Below, piece after piece: positions 1 to 7,892 of a DNA stretch of 64,000 nt. Numbering within the stretch: the stretch's first letter is position 1; each line of letters begins with the position of its first letter. The DNA is from Peptococcus niger. GTDB lineage: Bacteria > Bacillota > Peptococcia > Peptococcales > Peptococcaceae. The notes under the pieces were generated by a model. The model had not been told where the DNA came from. It did no database searches and saw only the letters and a program-made list of their open reading frames with translations. The translations under genes and the position numbers were made by a program. Location: contig NZ_FNAF01000003.1 in the NCBI RefSeq assembly GCF_900101835.1, positions 1-64,000 of the forward strand, given 5' to 3'.

Positions 1-759
1 TCGTGCGACACGTTGGTCTATAACCATTAAGCTATCCTAGAAATAGAGATAACCTGCGTAAGCAGTCCGATTAGTAGGGTAAAAGACTGACTCTTAATTA
101 AGAGAACAACTAATAACTCAAAAGGTGGAACGAAGGGGTAACGCCCTGAAACGCCTTCCCTAATACTCCGGCTAGCGTCAGAATGTGTAACCATTCAGGG
201 GTTAGAAGCTCGGTGAAGACGGCAGAGAGTAGCCCAAACAGGCCAAGCTGTGGAAAGCTGTCCAGAGGTGGACGGTGCTAGTTATATGCCGGGGGTCTAT
301 AAAATAGCTATGGCGAGAATGTGCCACAGGCACTGACGAACTTCCGAATGTACGGGTCTAGATTTGCAAGATGCAGAAATGCACCGAACACGGATGTGTT
401 GCTACTGAAGTAAAGTAAGAATGAACGCCATGAAATGCTTTATGTCGTTACAGGCGGCATCCAGGTAGCAGGCTTATAGGAAGCACCTAAGGCTATATGT
501 ACAGATAGAGTTATTGGAACGTGGAAAGGTTGGAACGGCCATTAACGTGTTACAGCAGGCCGGCAGCAAGGAACACCCCTCCCGGGAATAACTTGCTTTT
601 GTCCGATTGAGAGTAGAGGCATGACCGATGAAATGTCTGCAATGGACACGGAGGAATAGCCTCAAGTCACAGTTACTGAAGTAAATCAATCCTTTATGAA
701 TCCACTAAGTCGAGTATGACAATAGAAATTGTCATCACAGATAAGGTGGTGATGTATAA

Positions 760-2703
760 GTGGAAATTAACTTGATAAATCAAAAACCAAACCACAAAGC
801 CACAAAAGCCCGGTATTACGACATGCAAGAATTGCAAGATGACCTATATGCCAGAAGTAAGGCCGGAGAAATCTTTGGTGACCTTTGGTCGCTAATTGTC
901 TCCCCTAACAACCTGAAACTGACCTATAGAACCATTAAAAGCAACAAGGGCAGTCATACACCGGGAACGGACGGAAAAACCATTGAGGACATTGCAAGAT
1001 TATCAGATGAGGACTACCTCAACCTAATGATAAGCAAGCTCTCATGGCTCCAACCGAAGAAAGTAAGACGAGTAGAAATCCCCAAGCCCAATGGCAAGAA
1101 GCGCCCTCTAGGTATTCCCTGTATTGAAGATAGACTTGCCCAGCAAGCCATTCTACAAATACTGGAGCCTATCATGGAAGCTAAGTTCAGTCCGTACTCT
1201 TATGGCTTCAGACCTAACAAGAGTGCAGAGCACGCCATAAATGAGTGCTACCGACTGATGCAGAGAAGTCACTGCACTTATGCCATTGACTTTGACATTA
1301 AGTCTTTCTTTGATGAAGTCAATCATAGAAAGCTTATGCGTCAACTTTGGACACTAGGTATCCGGGATACGAAACTCTTGCAAATTATTAAACAAATGCT
1401 AAAAGCGCCTATTGTATTGCCAAGTGGGCAAATAGAATACCCTACCAAGGGAACACCCCAAGGCGGTATCCTATCTCCCTTATTGGCAAATGTGGTTCTA
1501 AATGAATTGGACTGGTGGCTATCTAGTCAGTGGAAGGATTTTCACCGGCAACTAAATAAGCCACCAAAGCCGCAATACAATAAGAACGGCAACAGAAACC
1601 TAGGTAGCGAATATACGGCAATGCGTAAAACAAAGCTCAAGGAATTTTACTTTGTCCGCTATGCAGATGATTTCAAAATCTTCTGCAAAACACGCAAAGA
1701 AGCTGTCCTCTTGAAGCACGCTATAACCCAATGGCTCAGCCACCGGTTAAAGCTACAAATCTCGCCTGAAAAGACAAAAATTGTCAACCTCAAGAAGAAC
1801 TACAGCGAATTTCTTGGTTTCAAGTTAAAGCTCCAGCCTAAGTCGCATAAATGGGTAGTCAATGCCCGAATGAGTGACAAGACTAAAGCCAATACGAGAA
1901 AGCAATTGTCAAAACAGCTAAAGAATATCCAGAAGCCAAAAAGCGGAAAAGTGCAGGCCCTTGAAATAGACCTATACAATTCCATGGTTATGGGGATCCA
2001 AAACTACTATGGCATTGCCAATAATGTGACCAAAGACCTTGCTGAAATACAGAGGACAACTAGCATTAAGTTTAAAAATCGGTTTGGTAAAGCCCTCAAG
2101 AAAGAGGGACAAATAGACAACATTAAGCTTAAAGAGCGATATGGTAAATCTAAACAGGTAAGGTGGATAAACGGTAAACCGGTAATACCCATAGGGTTTT
2201 ACAAGTCCCGTAATCCAATGGCACAAAAAGCTGGAGCCTGTCAATACACACCGGAAGGCAGGGGCCTCTTGCAAAAGAAAATTCCCAAGTCAGGAAGCGA
2301 TGAAGTCATGCACTATCTAATGACCCATCCGGTTAGAAATGCCAGCCTAGAATACAATGATAATCGAATATCCTTGTATGCCGGGCAACATGGCAAATGT
2401 GGATTAACAGGTCAAGAATTGGTACCCGGTGACATACACTGCCACCACAAGCTACCTAGGAAGCTAGGTGGCAAGGATAACTACCAAAATCTAATCCTGC
2501 TTACGACACCGGCCCACAAGCTGGTACATGCCACAAACCCTGACACCATATCTTACTTGTCTAGCCAATTGCGGCTAGATGGTAAACAACTCAAAAAGCT
2601 TAATAAACTAAGAAAAACGACCAAGTTGGAGCCTATCCAACTAGCTACGGTTAATGAAACAAATCAAGTAGGATTAATAAAGGATATGAATCAACTGAAG
2701 TAA
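760..2703 (+). CDS. ltrA: Group II intron reverse transcriptase/maturase with HNH endonuclease domain
   Basis: A multifunctional intron-encoded protein of 647 aa. It helps the intron RNA fold and splice, then copies it into DNA at the target site. The reverse-transcriptase domain covers about residues 60-370 and has the catalytic YADD at 301-304. A maturase (X) domain follows at about 390-500. The C-terminal HNH nuclease has C547 in CGLTG, the HCHHKLPRK motif at 560-568 and a downstream NLILL...HKLVH segment. The usual first CxxC of the zinc ribbon is replaced by CGLTG. The start is GTG at 760, chosen because AAGGTGGT lies nine bases upstream; the ATG at 752 is out of frame. There are no frameshifts or stops, so it is probably functional. 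Confidence 0.93.
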   Translation: MEINLINQKPNHKATKARYYDMQELQDDLYARSKAGEIFGDLWSLIVSPNNLKLTYRTIKSNKGSHTPGTDGKTIEDIARLSDEDYLNLMISKLSWLQPKKVRRVEIPKPNGKKRPLGIPCIEDRLAQQAILQILEPIMEAKFSPYSYGFRPNKSAEHAINECYRLMQRSHCTYAIDFDIKSFFDEVNHRKLMRQLWTLGIRDTKLLQIIKQMLKAPIVLPSGQIEYPTKGTPQGGILSPLLANVVLNELDWWLSSQWKDFHRQLNKPPKPQYNKNGNRNLGSEYTAMRKTKLKEFYFVRYADDFKIFCKTRKEAVLLKHAITQWLSHRLKLQISPEKTKIVNLKKNYSEFLGFKLKLQPKSHKWVVNARMSDKTKANTRKQLSKQLKNIQKPKSGKVQALEIDLYNSMVMGIQNYYGIANNVTKDLAEIQRTTSIKFKNRFGKALKKEGQIDNIKLKERYGKSKQVRWINGKPVIPIGFYKSRNPMAQKAGACQYTPEGRGLLQKKIPKSGSDEVMHYLMTHPVRNASLEYNDNRISLYAGQHGKCGLTGQELVPGDIHCHHKLPRKLGGKDNYQNLILLTTPAHKLVHATNPDTISYLSSQLRLDGKQLKKLNKLRKTTKLEPIQLATVNETNQVGLIKDMNQLK

Positions 2704-2708
2704 TTGCG

Positions 2709-2790
2709 ATGGAGCGCCGTATGAGGTGAAAGTCTCACGTACGGTGTGGGGCAGGGGAAAAGGTGGAGATGATATCAAAGCCTTACCTAT
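2709..2790 (+). ncRNA. Group II intron domains V and VI
   Basis: Directly after the maturase stop is the catalytic domain V hairpin. The AGC triad lies at about 2713-2715, with CCGTA pairing to TACGG around a GTGAAAGT apical region. Domain VI follows (about 2755-2788), with an AAGG/CCTT stem and a possible bulged branch-point adenosine at 2785. The pattern fits the group II consensus. The exact 3' splice site is inferred, not proven. Confidence 0.8.
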
Positions 2791-2811
2791 TGCTCTGGAT
2801 AGCTGCTTCTC

Positions 2812-2840
2812 TTGACAGGCCCCGGGATAAGACCTAAAAT
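2812..2840 (+). promoter_or_regulatory. Sigma-A type promoter for the thiamine-binding protein gene
   Basis: TTGACA (2812-2817), a 17-base spacer and TAAAAT (2835-2840). It is close to ideal and sits about 38 bases upstream of the start codon. The group II intron ends just upstream and leaves this promoter intact. Confidence 0.75.
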
Positions 2841-2877
2841 TTTTATAGATATGTTTGTGCTTAGAAAGGAGATCCTT

Positions 2878-3198
2878 ATGACCATTGCAGAGCTGACCTT
2901 AATACCTATTGGCGGAGAGAGTTCGAGTTGTAGTAAATATGTCGCCGGTGCCTTGGATGCGCTGGTAGATTTTCCTTCCCTGGAATATCGTTTGAACCCC
3001 ATGGGGACTGTTTTAGAAGGTCCGATGGATGATATTTTGGCCGCCATTAAGGCCATGCGTGAAACGGTGTTTGATAAAGGTGTGCCCCGCGTTTATATGG
3101 TGATTAAAATTGACGAGCGCCGGGACAAGGACAACCATATGGATGAAAAATTGGCGTCGGTTGCTGACAAACGCCAAAACGACCACTACATAGAATGA
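2878..3198 (+). CDS. MTH1187/YkoF-type thiamine-binding protein (DUF77/UPF0045)
   Basis: A small cytoplasmic protein of 106 aa. It matches the DUF77 family by length and by its start (TIAELTLIPIGGESSS), the central YRLNPMGTVLEG segment and a late region before the end. Members bind thiamine or related pyrimidines and form tetramers; their physiological role is poorly known. The reading frame is open from 2812, but ATG 2878 is preferred because AAAGGAGAT lies directly upstream, giving the usual family length. It stands alone behind its own promoter and is followed by a weak terminator and two tRNA genes. No thiamine transport or biosynthesis genes are adjacent. Confidence 0.82.
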   Translation: MTIAELTLIPIGGESSSCSKYVAGALDALVDFPSLEYRLNPMGTVLEGPMDDILAAIKAMRETVFDKGVPRVYMVIKIDERRDKDNHMDEKLASVADKRQNDHYIE

Positions 3199-3235
3199 TT
3201 TGCCGTCGACCCGCATCCAGTGGAGCGGATTCTGG

Positions 3236-3255
3236 GGGCATTCCGGCCCTTTTTT
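3236..3255 (+). terminator. Weak intrinsic terminator
   Basis: GGGC (3236-3239), a six-base loop and GCCC (3246-3249), followed by six T. The stem is short, but it sits correctly between the thiamine-binding protein gene and the tRNA promoter. Confidence 0.4.
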
Positions 3256-3256
3256 C

Positions 3257-3285
3257 TTGACTTTGCCTGAAGGGCGTGATATTAT
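3257..3285 (+). promoter_or_regulatory. Promoter of the tRNA pair
   Basis: TTGACT (3257-3262), a 17-base spacer and TATTAT (3280-3285), about 25 bases before the mature 5' end of tRNA-Asn. It overlaps the tail of the preceding terminator. Confidence 0.65.
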
Positions 3286-3309
3286 AAATGAGCGTCATGT
3301 GACGCCCAT

Positions 3310-3381
3310 TCCTCGATAGCTCAATGGTAGAGCATTCGGCTGTTAACCGAAGGGTTGCTGGTTCGAGCCCAGCTCGGGGAG
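3310..3381 (+). tRNA. tRNA-Asn (anticodon GTT)
   Basis: A cloverleaf of 72 bases. The acceptor TCCTCGA pairs with TCGGGGA (one G-T pair), and the discriminator is G3381. The anticodon loop is CTGTTAA, giving GTT, and the T arm contains GGTTCGAGCC. CCA is not encoded, so it must be added after transcription. Confidence 0.95.
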
Positions 3382-3413
3382 TTTTTCTGTTCGAGGACTT
3401 TCCTTGACAGTTT

Positions 3414-3486
3414 GGGGGTATAGTTCAGCTGGTAGAATAACGGTCTCCAAAACCGCAGGTCCAGGGTTCAAATCCTTGTGCCCCCG
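3414..3486 (+). tRNA. tRNA-Trp (anticodon CCA)
   Basis: A cloverleaf of 73 bases. The acceptor GGGGGTA pairs with TGCCCCC. The anticodon loop is CTCCAAA, giving CCA, and the T arm contains GGGTTCAAATCC. The outermost anticodon-stem pair is a mismatch (A-C). CCA is not encoded. It is co-transcribed with tRNA-Asn, 32 bases upstream. Confidence 0.93.
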
Positions 3487-3492
3487 TATCAA

Positions 3493-3517
3493 AAGCCGCT
3501 TACAAGCGGCTTTTTTT
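3493..3517 (+). terminator. Intrinsic terminator after tRNA-Trp
   Basis: AAGCCGCTT (3493-3501) pairs with AAGCGGCTT (3504-3512), followed by a T run. It closes the tRNA operon. Confidence 0.85.
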
Positions 3518-3560
3518 CATGCGCAAAATCGGCTTGCCCCTTGTGGCCCCGCTATATGAC

Positions 3561-3631
3561 AAAACCTGTTGCGATGGGACGCCAGTCGCAACGGGTTTTG
3601 CCTGTTTTAGGATGTTTAAGTGCTCCTAAAA
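3561..3631. other. Two stem-loops between the tRNAs and the convergent transporter gene
   Basis: The first stem pairs 3561-3574 with 3586-3599: 14 positions with one mismatch, AAAA on one side and TTTT on the other, so it could terminate from either direction. The second is a perfect eight-base pair, TTTTAGGA (3605-3612) with TCCTAAAA (3624-3631). They lie downstream of the minus-strand transporter gene and probably end its transcript. Confidence 0.55.
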
Positions 3632-3711
3632 CGCTTGAGCTTGTATTCTGTTTATCGTTAGTGGTGGGACGCTTTCCTTGCTTGCCTGTGGAGCGCCTTA
3701 GCGCTTTACCC

Positions 3712-5109
3712 CTAACGGATGCAGTCTGATTTTTTGACTTGGGTGAGGACGATGATTAAGGATATGGCGATGAGGACGGCGTTGGCTAGGAAGGCCATGT
3801 GAAAGCCTTTCAGGGTGGCCAGGGTGGTGCCCAGGTTGGCGTTGGTCATGGTGGTGATGGTCATAATGCTGATGATGACGGCTGTGCCCAAGGAGGCGGC
3901 CACTTGGCGGAGGGTGGCGGAAAAGGCATTGCCGTGGCTGATCAATTGTTGGGGCAGGGCGTTTAAGCTCCAGGTGTTCAAGGGACTCATGACCAGGGTC
4001 ATGCCGATGACGCGTGCGGTATACAGGGTGGACAAATACCAAAATGGCGAATCGGCTTGGAAGGAGAGAAAGAGTAGGGTGGCAATCAGTTGGATGACAA
4101 AGCCGGTGATGGCCAGGCCACGCAATCCCCGGCGATCGAAAAAGGCGCCGATGGCGGGCGAGGCGGCAATGGAAAAGATGAAGGCCGGCAGCATGACCAG
4201 AGAGGCCTTAAAGGCGGAGTAGCCGACCACCTGTTGCAGGTAAATCGGCGTGGCAATGGTGCCGGCGATCAGGCCGGCGTTGACCAGCATGCTCAAGAGG
4301 GTGCCGACGCTGAATTGGCGTTGGCAGAAGACATCCACCCGTAAGAGCGGGTGGTCAATCTGTCCCTGGCGGCGGAGAAAGATGCCGGTCATGACCAGCC
4401 CGAAGGCCGTGCCGCCGATGACCACAGGGCTCAACCAGCCGCGGGTCCCGGATACGGAAAAGGCGTAGAGGAGGGTCCCAAAGCCTAAGGCAGACAGGAA
4501 AACCGAGGGCAGGTCTAAGACGGGCCGTGCCGTCTTGCCGGACTTGGGCATCATGAAAAAGGCCAGCAGAATATCCGCCGCTAAAAGCGGCACCAAAACC
4601 AGGAATACCGTGTTCCAGCCGTAATTGTCAATGATCACCCCGGCCAAGGGTGGGCCAACGGCCGGGGCGGCGCTGAAAATAATGCCCACATAGCCCATGG
4701 CCACGCCCCGTTTGTGGGTGGGGAAAATGCTCATGACCAAATTAATAATCAAGGGCAGTAAAATCCCGAAAGCCATCCCTTGCAGGACCCGGGCCAGCAG
4801 CAATTGCCAAAAAACCGTGCTCAAGCCGGCCAATAAGGTGCCGGCGGTGAAGATGGTCATGGCCGTTAAGTACAAGTGGCGAAAAGGAAAGCGGGCGGTT
4901 AGGTAGGCCGTCACGGGGATCATAATGCCGTTGGTCAAGAGGAAGATGGTGGTGAACCATTGGCCTTGGCTGGCGGTAATGTTCATGGTCCGCATAATGG
5001 AGGGCAGGGCCGGCGATAAAATGGTTTGGTTCAATGAGGCGATGAATACCCCTAAGAGCCCCAGGCCCAGAGATAATTTCTGGTCTTTTGTCAATGAAAA
5101 GGTCCGCAT
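3712..5109 (-). CDS. MFS drug:H+ antiporter, DHA2 (EmrB/QacA) family
   Basis: A membrane protein of 465 aa with about 14 hydrophobic segments. The first part has the pattern of DHA2 multidrug exporters: LGVFIASLNQTILSPALPSI in helix 1, LTARFPFRHLYL in the loop after helix 2, and a helix-5 antiporter motif in the region AAPAVGPPLAGVII. It probably exports drugs or other lipophilic compounds using the proton gradient. The frame is open nine codons further upstream, but ATG 5109 is chosen because AAAGGAG lies eight bases before it. It is transcribed alone, divergent from lemA. A second DHA2 transporter lies at 13766. The substrate cannot be read from the sequence. Confidence 0.88.
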   Translation of the reverse strand: MRTFSLTKDQKLSLGLGLLGVFIASLNQTILSPALPSIMRTMNITASQGQWFTTIFLLTNGIMIPVTAYLTARFPFRHLYLTAMTIFTAGTLLAGLSTVFWQLLLARVLQGMAFGILLPLIINLVMSIFPTHKRGVAMGYVGIIFSAAPAVGPPLAGVIIDNYGWNTVFLVLVPLLAADILLAFFMMPKSGKTARPVLDLPSVFLSALGFGTLLYAFSVSGTRGWLSPVVIGGTAFGLVMTGIFLRRQGQIDHPLLRVDVFCQRQFSVGTLLSMLVNAGLIAGTIATPIYLQQVVGYSAFKASLVMLPAFIFSIAASPAIGAFFDRRGLRGLAITGFVIQLIATLLFLSFQADSPFWYLSTLYTARVIGMTLVMSPLNTWSLNALPQQLISHGNAFSATLRQVAASLGTAVIISIMTITTMTNANLGTTLATLKGFHMAFLANAVLIAISLIIVLTQVKKSDCIR

Positions 5110-5456
5110 GTGGGCGCTCCTTTCTAAGTGGTCCAAGGTCCCGGTAGGACGGTGAGAGGACGAGTTGCAGATATCAAATGCTGCGATGGCTTAAATTTAG
5201 CGGAAAAAAATAGCCCGCATGTCAGGGGCATTAAGCGTAGGCAAGGGGTTGGTTGCTTGACGGCTGTCACCGGTCAGTTGAAGCAGATTTCCGGTGGACA
5301 GGCCCAAATTAACTAAGGTATAATTATAGCATAAGAGAATTTGCCGTCAAGCGGAAGGAAGCGTGAAAGCAGTGGCATTGACCCGCTTCTGAATGGGTAT
5401 GTACCCAGCGACGGCAATTGGATAACACAAGCCTAAGTCAGTTAAGGAGGATGCAT
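5110..5456. other. Divergent intergenic region
   Basis: This region of 347 bases separates the minus-strand transporter gene from lemA. It holds the lemA promoter (5295-5324) and the ribosome sites of both genes. No convincing reading frame or RNA gene is seen. No clear promoter for the transporter was identified. Confidence 0.6.
5295..5324 (+). promoter_or_regulatory. Promoter of the lemA operon
   Basis: TGGACA (5295-5300), an 18-base spacer and TATAAT (5319-5324). It leaves a leader of about 130 bases before lemA. Confidence 0.55.
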
Positions 5457-6020
5457 ATGGCAACAGCATTGATAGCACTTTCAGTAGTCCTCATCATCGT
5501 CGTTCTTTTGGTGGTTTGGGGCATTAGCGTCTACAACCGGTTGGTGCGCGAACGGGAATTTGTGCGCAATGCCATGGGGCAGATTGCGGCTCAAATTGAA
5601 AGCCGCTGGGATGCCTTGAAAAGTTTGATTGAGGCCACGCGCCAATACGCCGGCCACGAAGCGGACACCTTTAAAAGCATTACCGAGGCCCGCAGCCGCG
5701 TAACCGACCAGTCTTCTGTGGCCGATGTGGAGCAGGACAACACCCTCTTTGGCCGGGCCATGGCAAACATTAACGCCGTGGCGGAAGCCTACCCGGATTT
5801 AAAGGCGTCGACGGTTTACCAGCAATCCATGGGCGCCGTGGACAAGTATGAACAACAGGTGCGCCAATCCCGGATGGTCTACAACGATACGGTGACCAAG
5901 TATAACCGCACCATCCAGCAGGTCCCGAGCAACATCATTGCGGGCCTCTTTCATTTTACCCAGGAGCGTTATTTTGAAAGCAGTCCGGAAAAAGCGGAGA
6001 CCCCGTCATGGAATGCCTAA
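5457..6020 (+). CDS. lemA: LemA family protein
   Basis: 187 aa. One N-terminal membrane helix (about residues 3-25) is followed by a helical domain facing away from the cytoplasm. The segment after the helix (YNRLVREREFVRNAMGQI, then a WDAL region) matches the start of the LemA fold. The family role is unclear; it is often linked with membrane quality control or with TPM/DUF2207 proteins. ATG 5457 is chosen because AAGGAGG ends six bases upstream, while ATG 5451 has no spacing. It overlaps the next gene by 13 bases, so the two are translationally coupled. Confidence 0.9.
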   Translation: MATALIALSVVLIIVVLLVVWGISVYNRLVREREFVRNAMGQIAAQIESRWDALKSLIEATRQYAGHEADTFKSITEARSRVTDQSSVADVEQDNTLFGRAMANINAVAEAYPDLKASTVYQQSMGAVDKYEQQVRQSRMVYNDTVTKYNRTIQQVPSNIIAGLFHFTQERYFESSPEKAETPSWNA

Positions 6021-7783
6021 GCAAACCGGTTCGGATTGTCGGGACCCTTTTCTTGGCCCTCTTGCTGGCCTTTGCCGCTGCCTTGACCGGGGCGGCGCCG
6101 GCAGAGGCCAATGTATTGTCCGACTGGACCTTAACCGTTGACCTGCAAGCCGACGGCAGCGCTCAAGTCACGGAACGCCGCGTCTTAAACGTTGACGAAG
6201 GAACGGAAGCCTTCATCGCCCTGGGCCATTTACAGGGGGCGGAAATCTCCGACTTTTGGGTGGCCGAAGACGGGCAGCGCTTTGAAGATTTAGGGACCGA
6301 TTGGGATGTTGAGGCCTCCCGAGAGGACAAGGCGCAAAAAAGCGGCATGGTCCTGAAAGACGATGGCGTTGAACTGTGCTGGGGCCTGGGCGCCGATGGC
6401 AGCCATACCTATGAGGTACACTACACCGTCCATGGCATGGTTCGCCAGATGACCGACGGCCAGTCCATGTACTGGACCTTTTACAATTCAGACACCAATA
6501 CGCCGCCTGAAAAAGCCCTTATGCGGCTGTCGGCGCCCTTTCCGATGACCGCAGACAACACCAAAATCTGGGGCTTCGGCTTTGGCGGCAACATTCACTT
6601 TGCCGATGACGGCAGCGTGCAAGGCCAGTCGGATACGCCCTTGACCTCTGACAACCACATTACCCTTCTTTTTCAATTTCCGGAGGCCCCTTTTCAAACC
6701 GCTCTAAAGACCGATCAGAGCCTGGCGGACCAGGAAGACCAAGCCAAAGAAGGGTCTTCATACGGTGCCGGTGATGCAGATGAGGCCTCGGGGGCTTCGC
6801 GGGATGACTTGCTGGACCTCTTTTTAACCTTTATCCCGGTGGCCTTGATTTTCGTGGCCTTTGTTTTTCCCCGCTTTAGACGATCTAACAGGAAGGGGGA
6901 AGGCAATCCCTTCCACATTGATGTGGCAGATGTTCGAAAACGAACAAAAGACAAGTATTGGCGGGACATTCCCTATGAAGGCCCCCTGGAAGACATTATC
7001 GCCCTCTTGACGCCCTTTAAAATGGGCGGCATTGAAGAGGTTTTTAATGCCTACCTGCTCACCTGGTTGGCAGAAGGTCGGGTGCGCCACGACCAGGTGG
7101 AGCGGGGCCGTCTCCGCAAACGGGAAGAAACCACCATGGTGCTGATCAATGATTTTGAGGGTCCGCGGGCCATGCGCCCCCTGGAAGAGCGCTTTTACCA
7201 GATGGTGCGTCAGGCTGCCGGCGCTGACGGGGTTTTAGAATCGCGCGAATTTGCCCGCTGGTCCCGGGATCGTTTTGGTGAACTCGACGGCTGGGTGGAC
7301 AGCCTGAACCGCCATTCGCATAAAACCCTGGTGGTAGACGGGTATGCCGCCAACTATGAAAGCCGGCGGGGGCCCTTTAAGTCTACCCGCCTGGGTTTGA
7401 CGGAAAGCGGGGCCCTGCTGACCGATAAAATCATCTCGTTTAAAAATTACCTGGAAGACTTCACCCTCCTGGATGAACGGGAAATCAATGAAGTGGGCCT
7501 CTGGCAAAGCCTGCTCATTTGGGCCGGCCTTTTCGGCATTGCCGATGAGGTGGCCAAGGCCCTGGAAGACTTGTATCCGGACTTGGCGCGGCAAATGGAC
7601 TACAGCTACACGGATGTCCTGTTGATGAACCAGTTCTCCAGCGGCCTGGGACAAGCCTACCGCAATGCGGCCATCGCCGATGCCGCTGCCGAGGCCACCG
7701 CCTCCATGGGCGGCGGTGGCGGCACCTCGTTCGGTGGCGGTGGTGGCTCCTTCGGTGGCGGCGGTGGCGGCGGCACCCGCTAG
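6008..7783 (+). CDS. DUF2207 domain membrane protein with Gly-rich tail
   Basis: 591 aa. It has a signal sequence or first membrane helix (about 10-34), then an extracytoplasmic beta-rich DUF2207 domain (about 35-260). A second membrane helix lies at about 271-292 (LFLTFIPVALIFVAF), followed by a cytoplasmic region. The C-terminus is almost pure Gly with a few Ser, Thr and Phe (about 566-590). Such Gly-rich tails are common in DUF2207 and TPM-domain proteins and probably make them low-complexity or sticky. It overlaps lemA by 13 bases. LemA and DUF2207 genes are repeatedly found together, so a joint membrane complex is likely, but its job is not established. Confidence 0.87.
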   Translation: MECLSKPVRIVGTLFLALLLAFAAALTGAAPAEANVLSDWTLTVDLQADGSAQVTERRVLNVDEGTEAFIALGHLQGAEISDFWVAEDGQRFEDLGTDWDVEASREDKAQKSGMVLKDDGVELCWGLGADGSHTYEVHYTVHGMVRQMTDGQSMYWTFYNSDTNTPPEKALMRLSAPFPMTADNTKIWGFGFGGNIHFADDGSVQGQSDTPLTSDNHITLLFQFPEAPFQTALKTDQSLADQEDQAKEGSSYGAGDADEASGASRDDLLDLFLTFIPVALIFVAFVFPRFRRSNRKGEGNPFHIDVADVRKRTKDKYWRDIPYEGPLEDIIALLTPFKMGGIEEVFNAYLLTWLAEGRVRHDQVERGRLRKREETTMVLINDFEGPRAMRPLEERFYQMVRQAAGADGVLESREFARWSRDRFGELDGWVDSLNRHSHKTLVVDGYAANYESRRGPFKSTRLGLTESGALLTDKIISFKNYLEDFTLLDEREINEVGLWQSLLIWAGLFGIADEVAKALEDLYPDLARQMDYSYTDVLLMNQFSSGLGQAYRNAAIADAAAEATASMGGGGGTSFGGGGGSFGGGGGGGTR

Positions 7784-7838
7784 TTGGGCTGAGCCCCGTT
7801 TGTATCGCCGACAGGTAAGACAGAACACTTTTTAAAGC

Positions 7839-7868
7839 AACGGCAAGGATGACCGCCTTGCCGTTTTT
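7839..7868 (+). terminator. Intrinsic terminator of the lemA operon
   Basis: AACGGCAAGG (7839-7848) pairs with CCTTGCCGTT (7856-7865), followed by a T run. Confidence 0.88.
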
Positions 7869-7892
7869 ATCAGTTTATAAGGAGGTCTTTTT

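Larger units (their letters stand above)
3..2790 (+). mobile_element. Group II intron with encoded maturase
   Basis: A self-splicing retroelement. The 5' end is taken at position 3, where the sequence reads GTGCGAC, the conserved group II 5' splice motif. About 750 bases of structured, non-coding RNA (domains I-IV) precede the open reading frame, and a domain V/VI hairpin pair follows it. The 3' end near 2790 is set by the end of the domain VI hairpin and is uncertain by a few bases. The reading frame and domain V look intact, so the element could be active. Only two bases of 5' exon are in the window, so the exon-binding (EBS/IBS) pairing cannot be tested. It lies 21 bases upstream of a good promoter and interrupts no visible gene. 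Confidence 0.9.

Noticed and set aside
3382-3413. TTGACA before tRNA-Trp as a separate promoter
   Set aside because: No -10 element fits in the remaining space before the mature tRNA. Co-transcription with tRNA-Asn is simpler.
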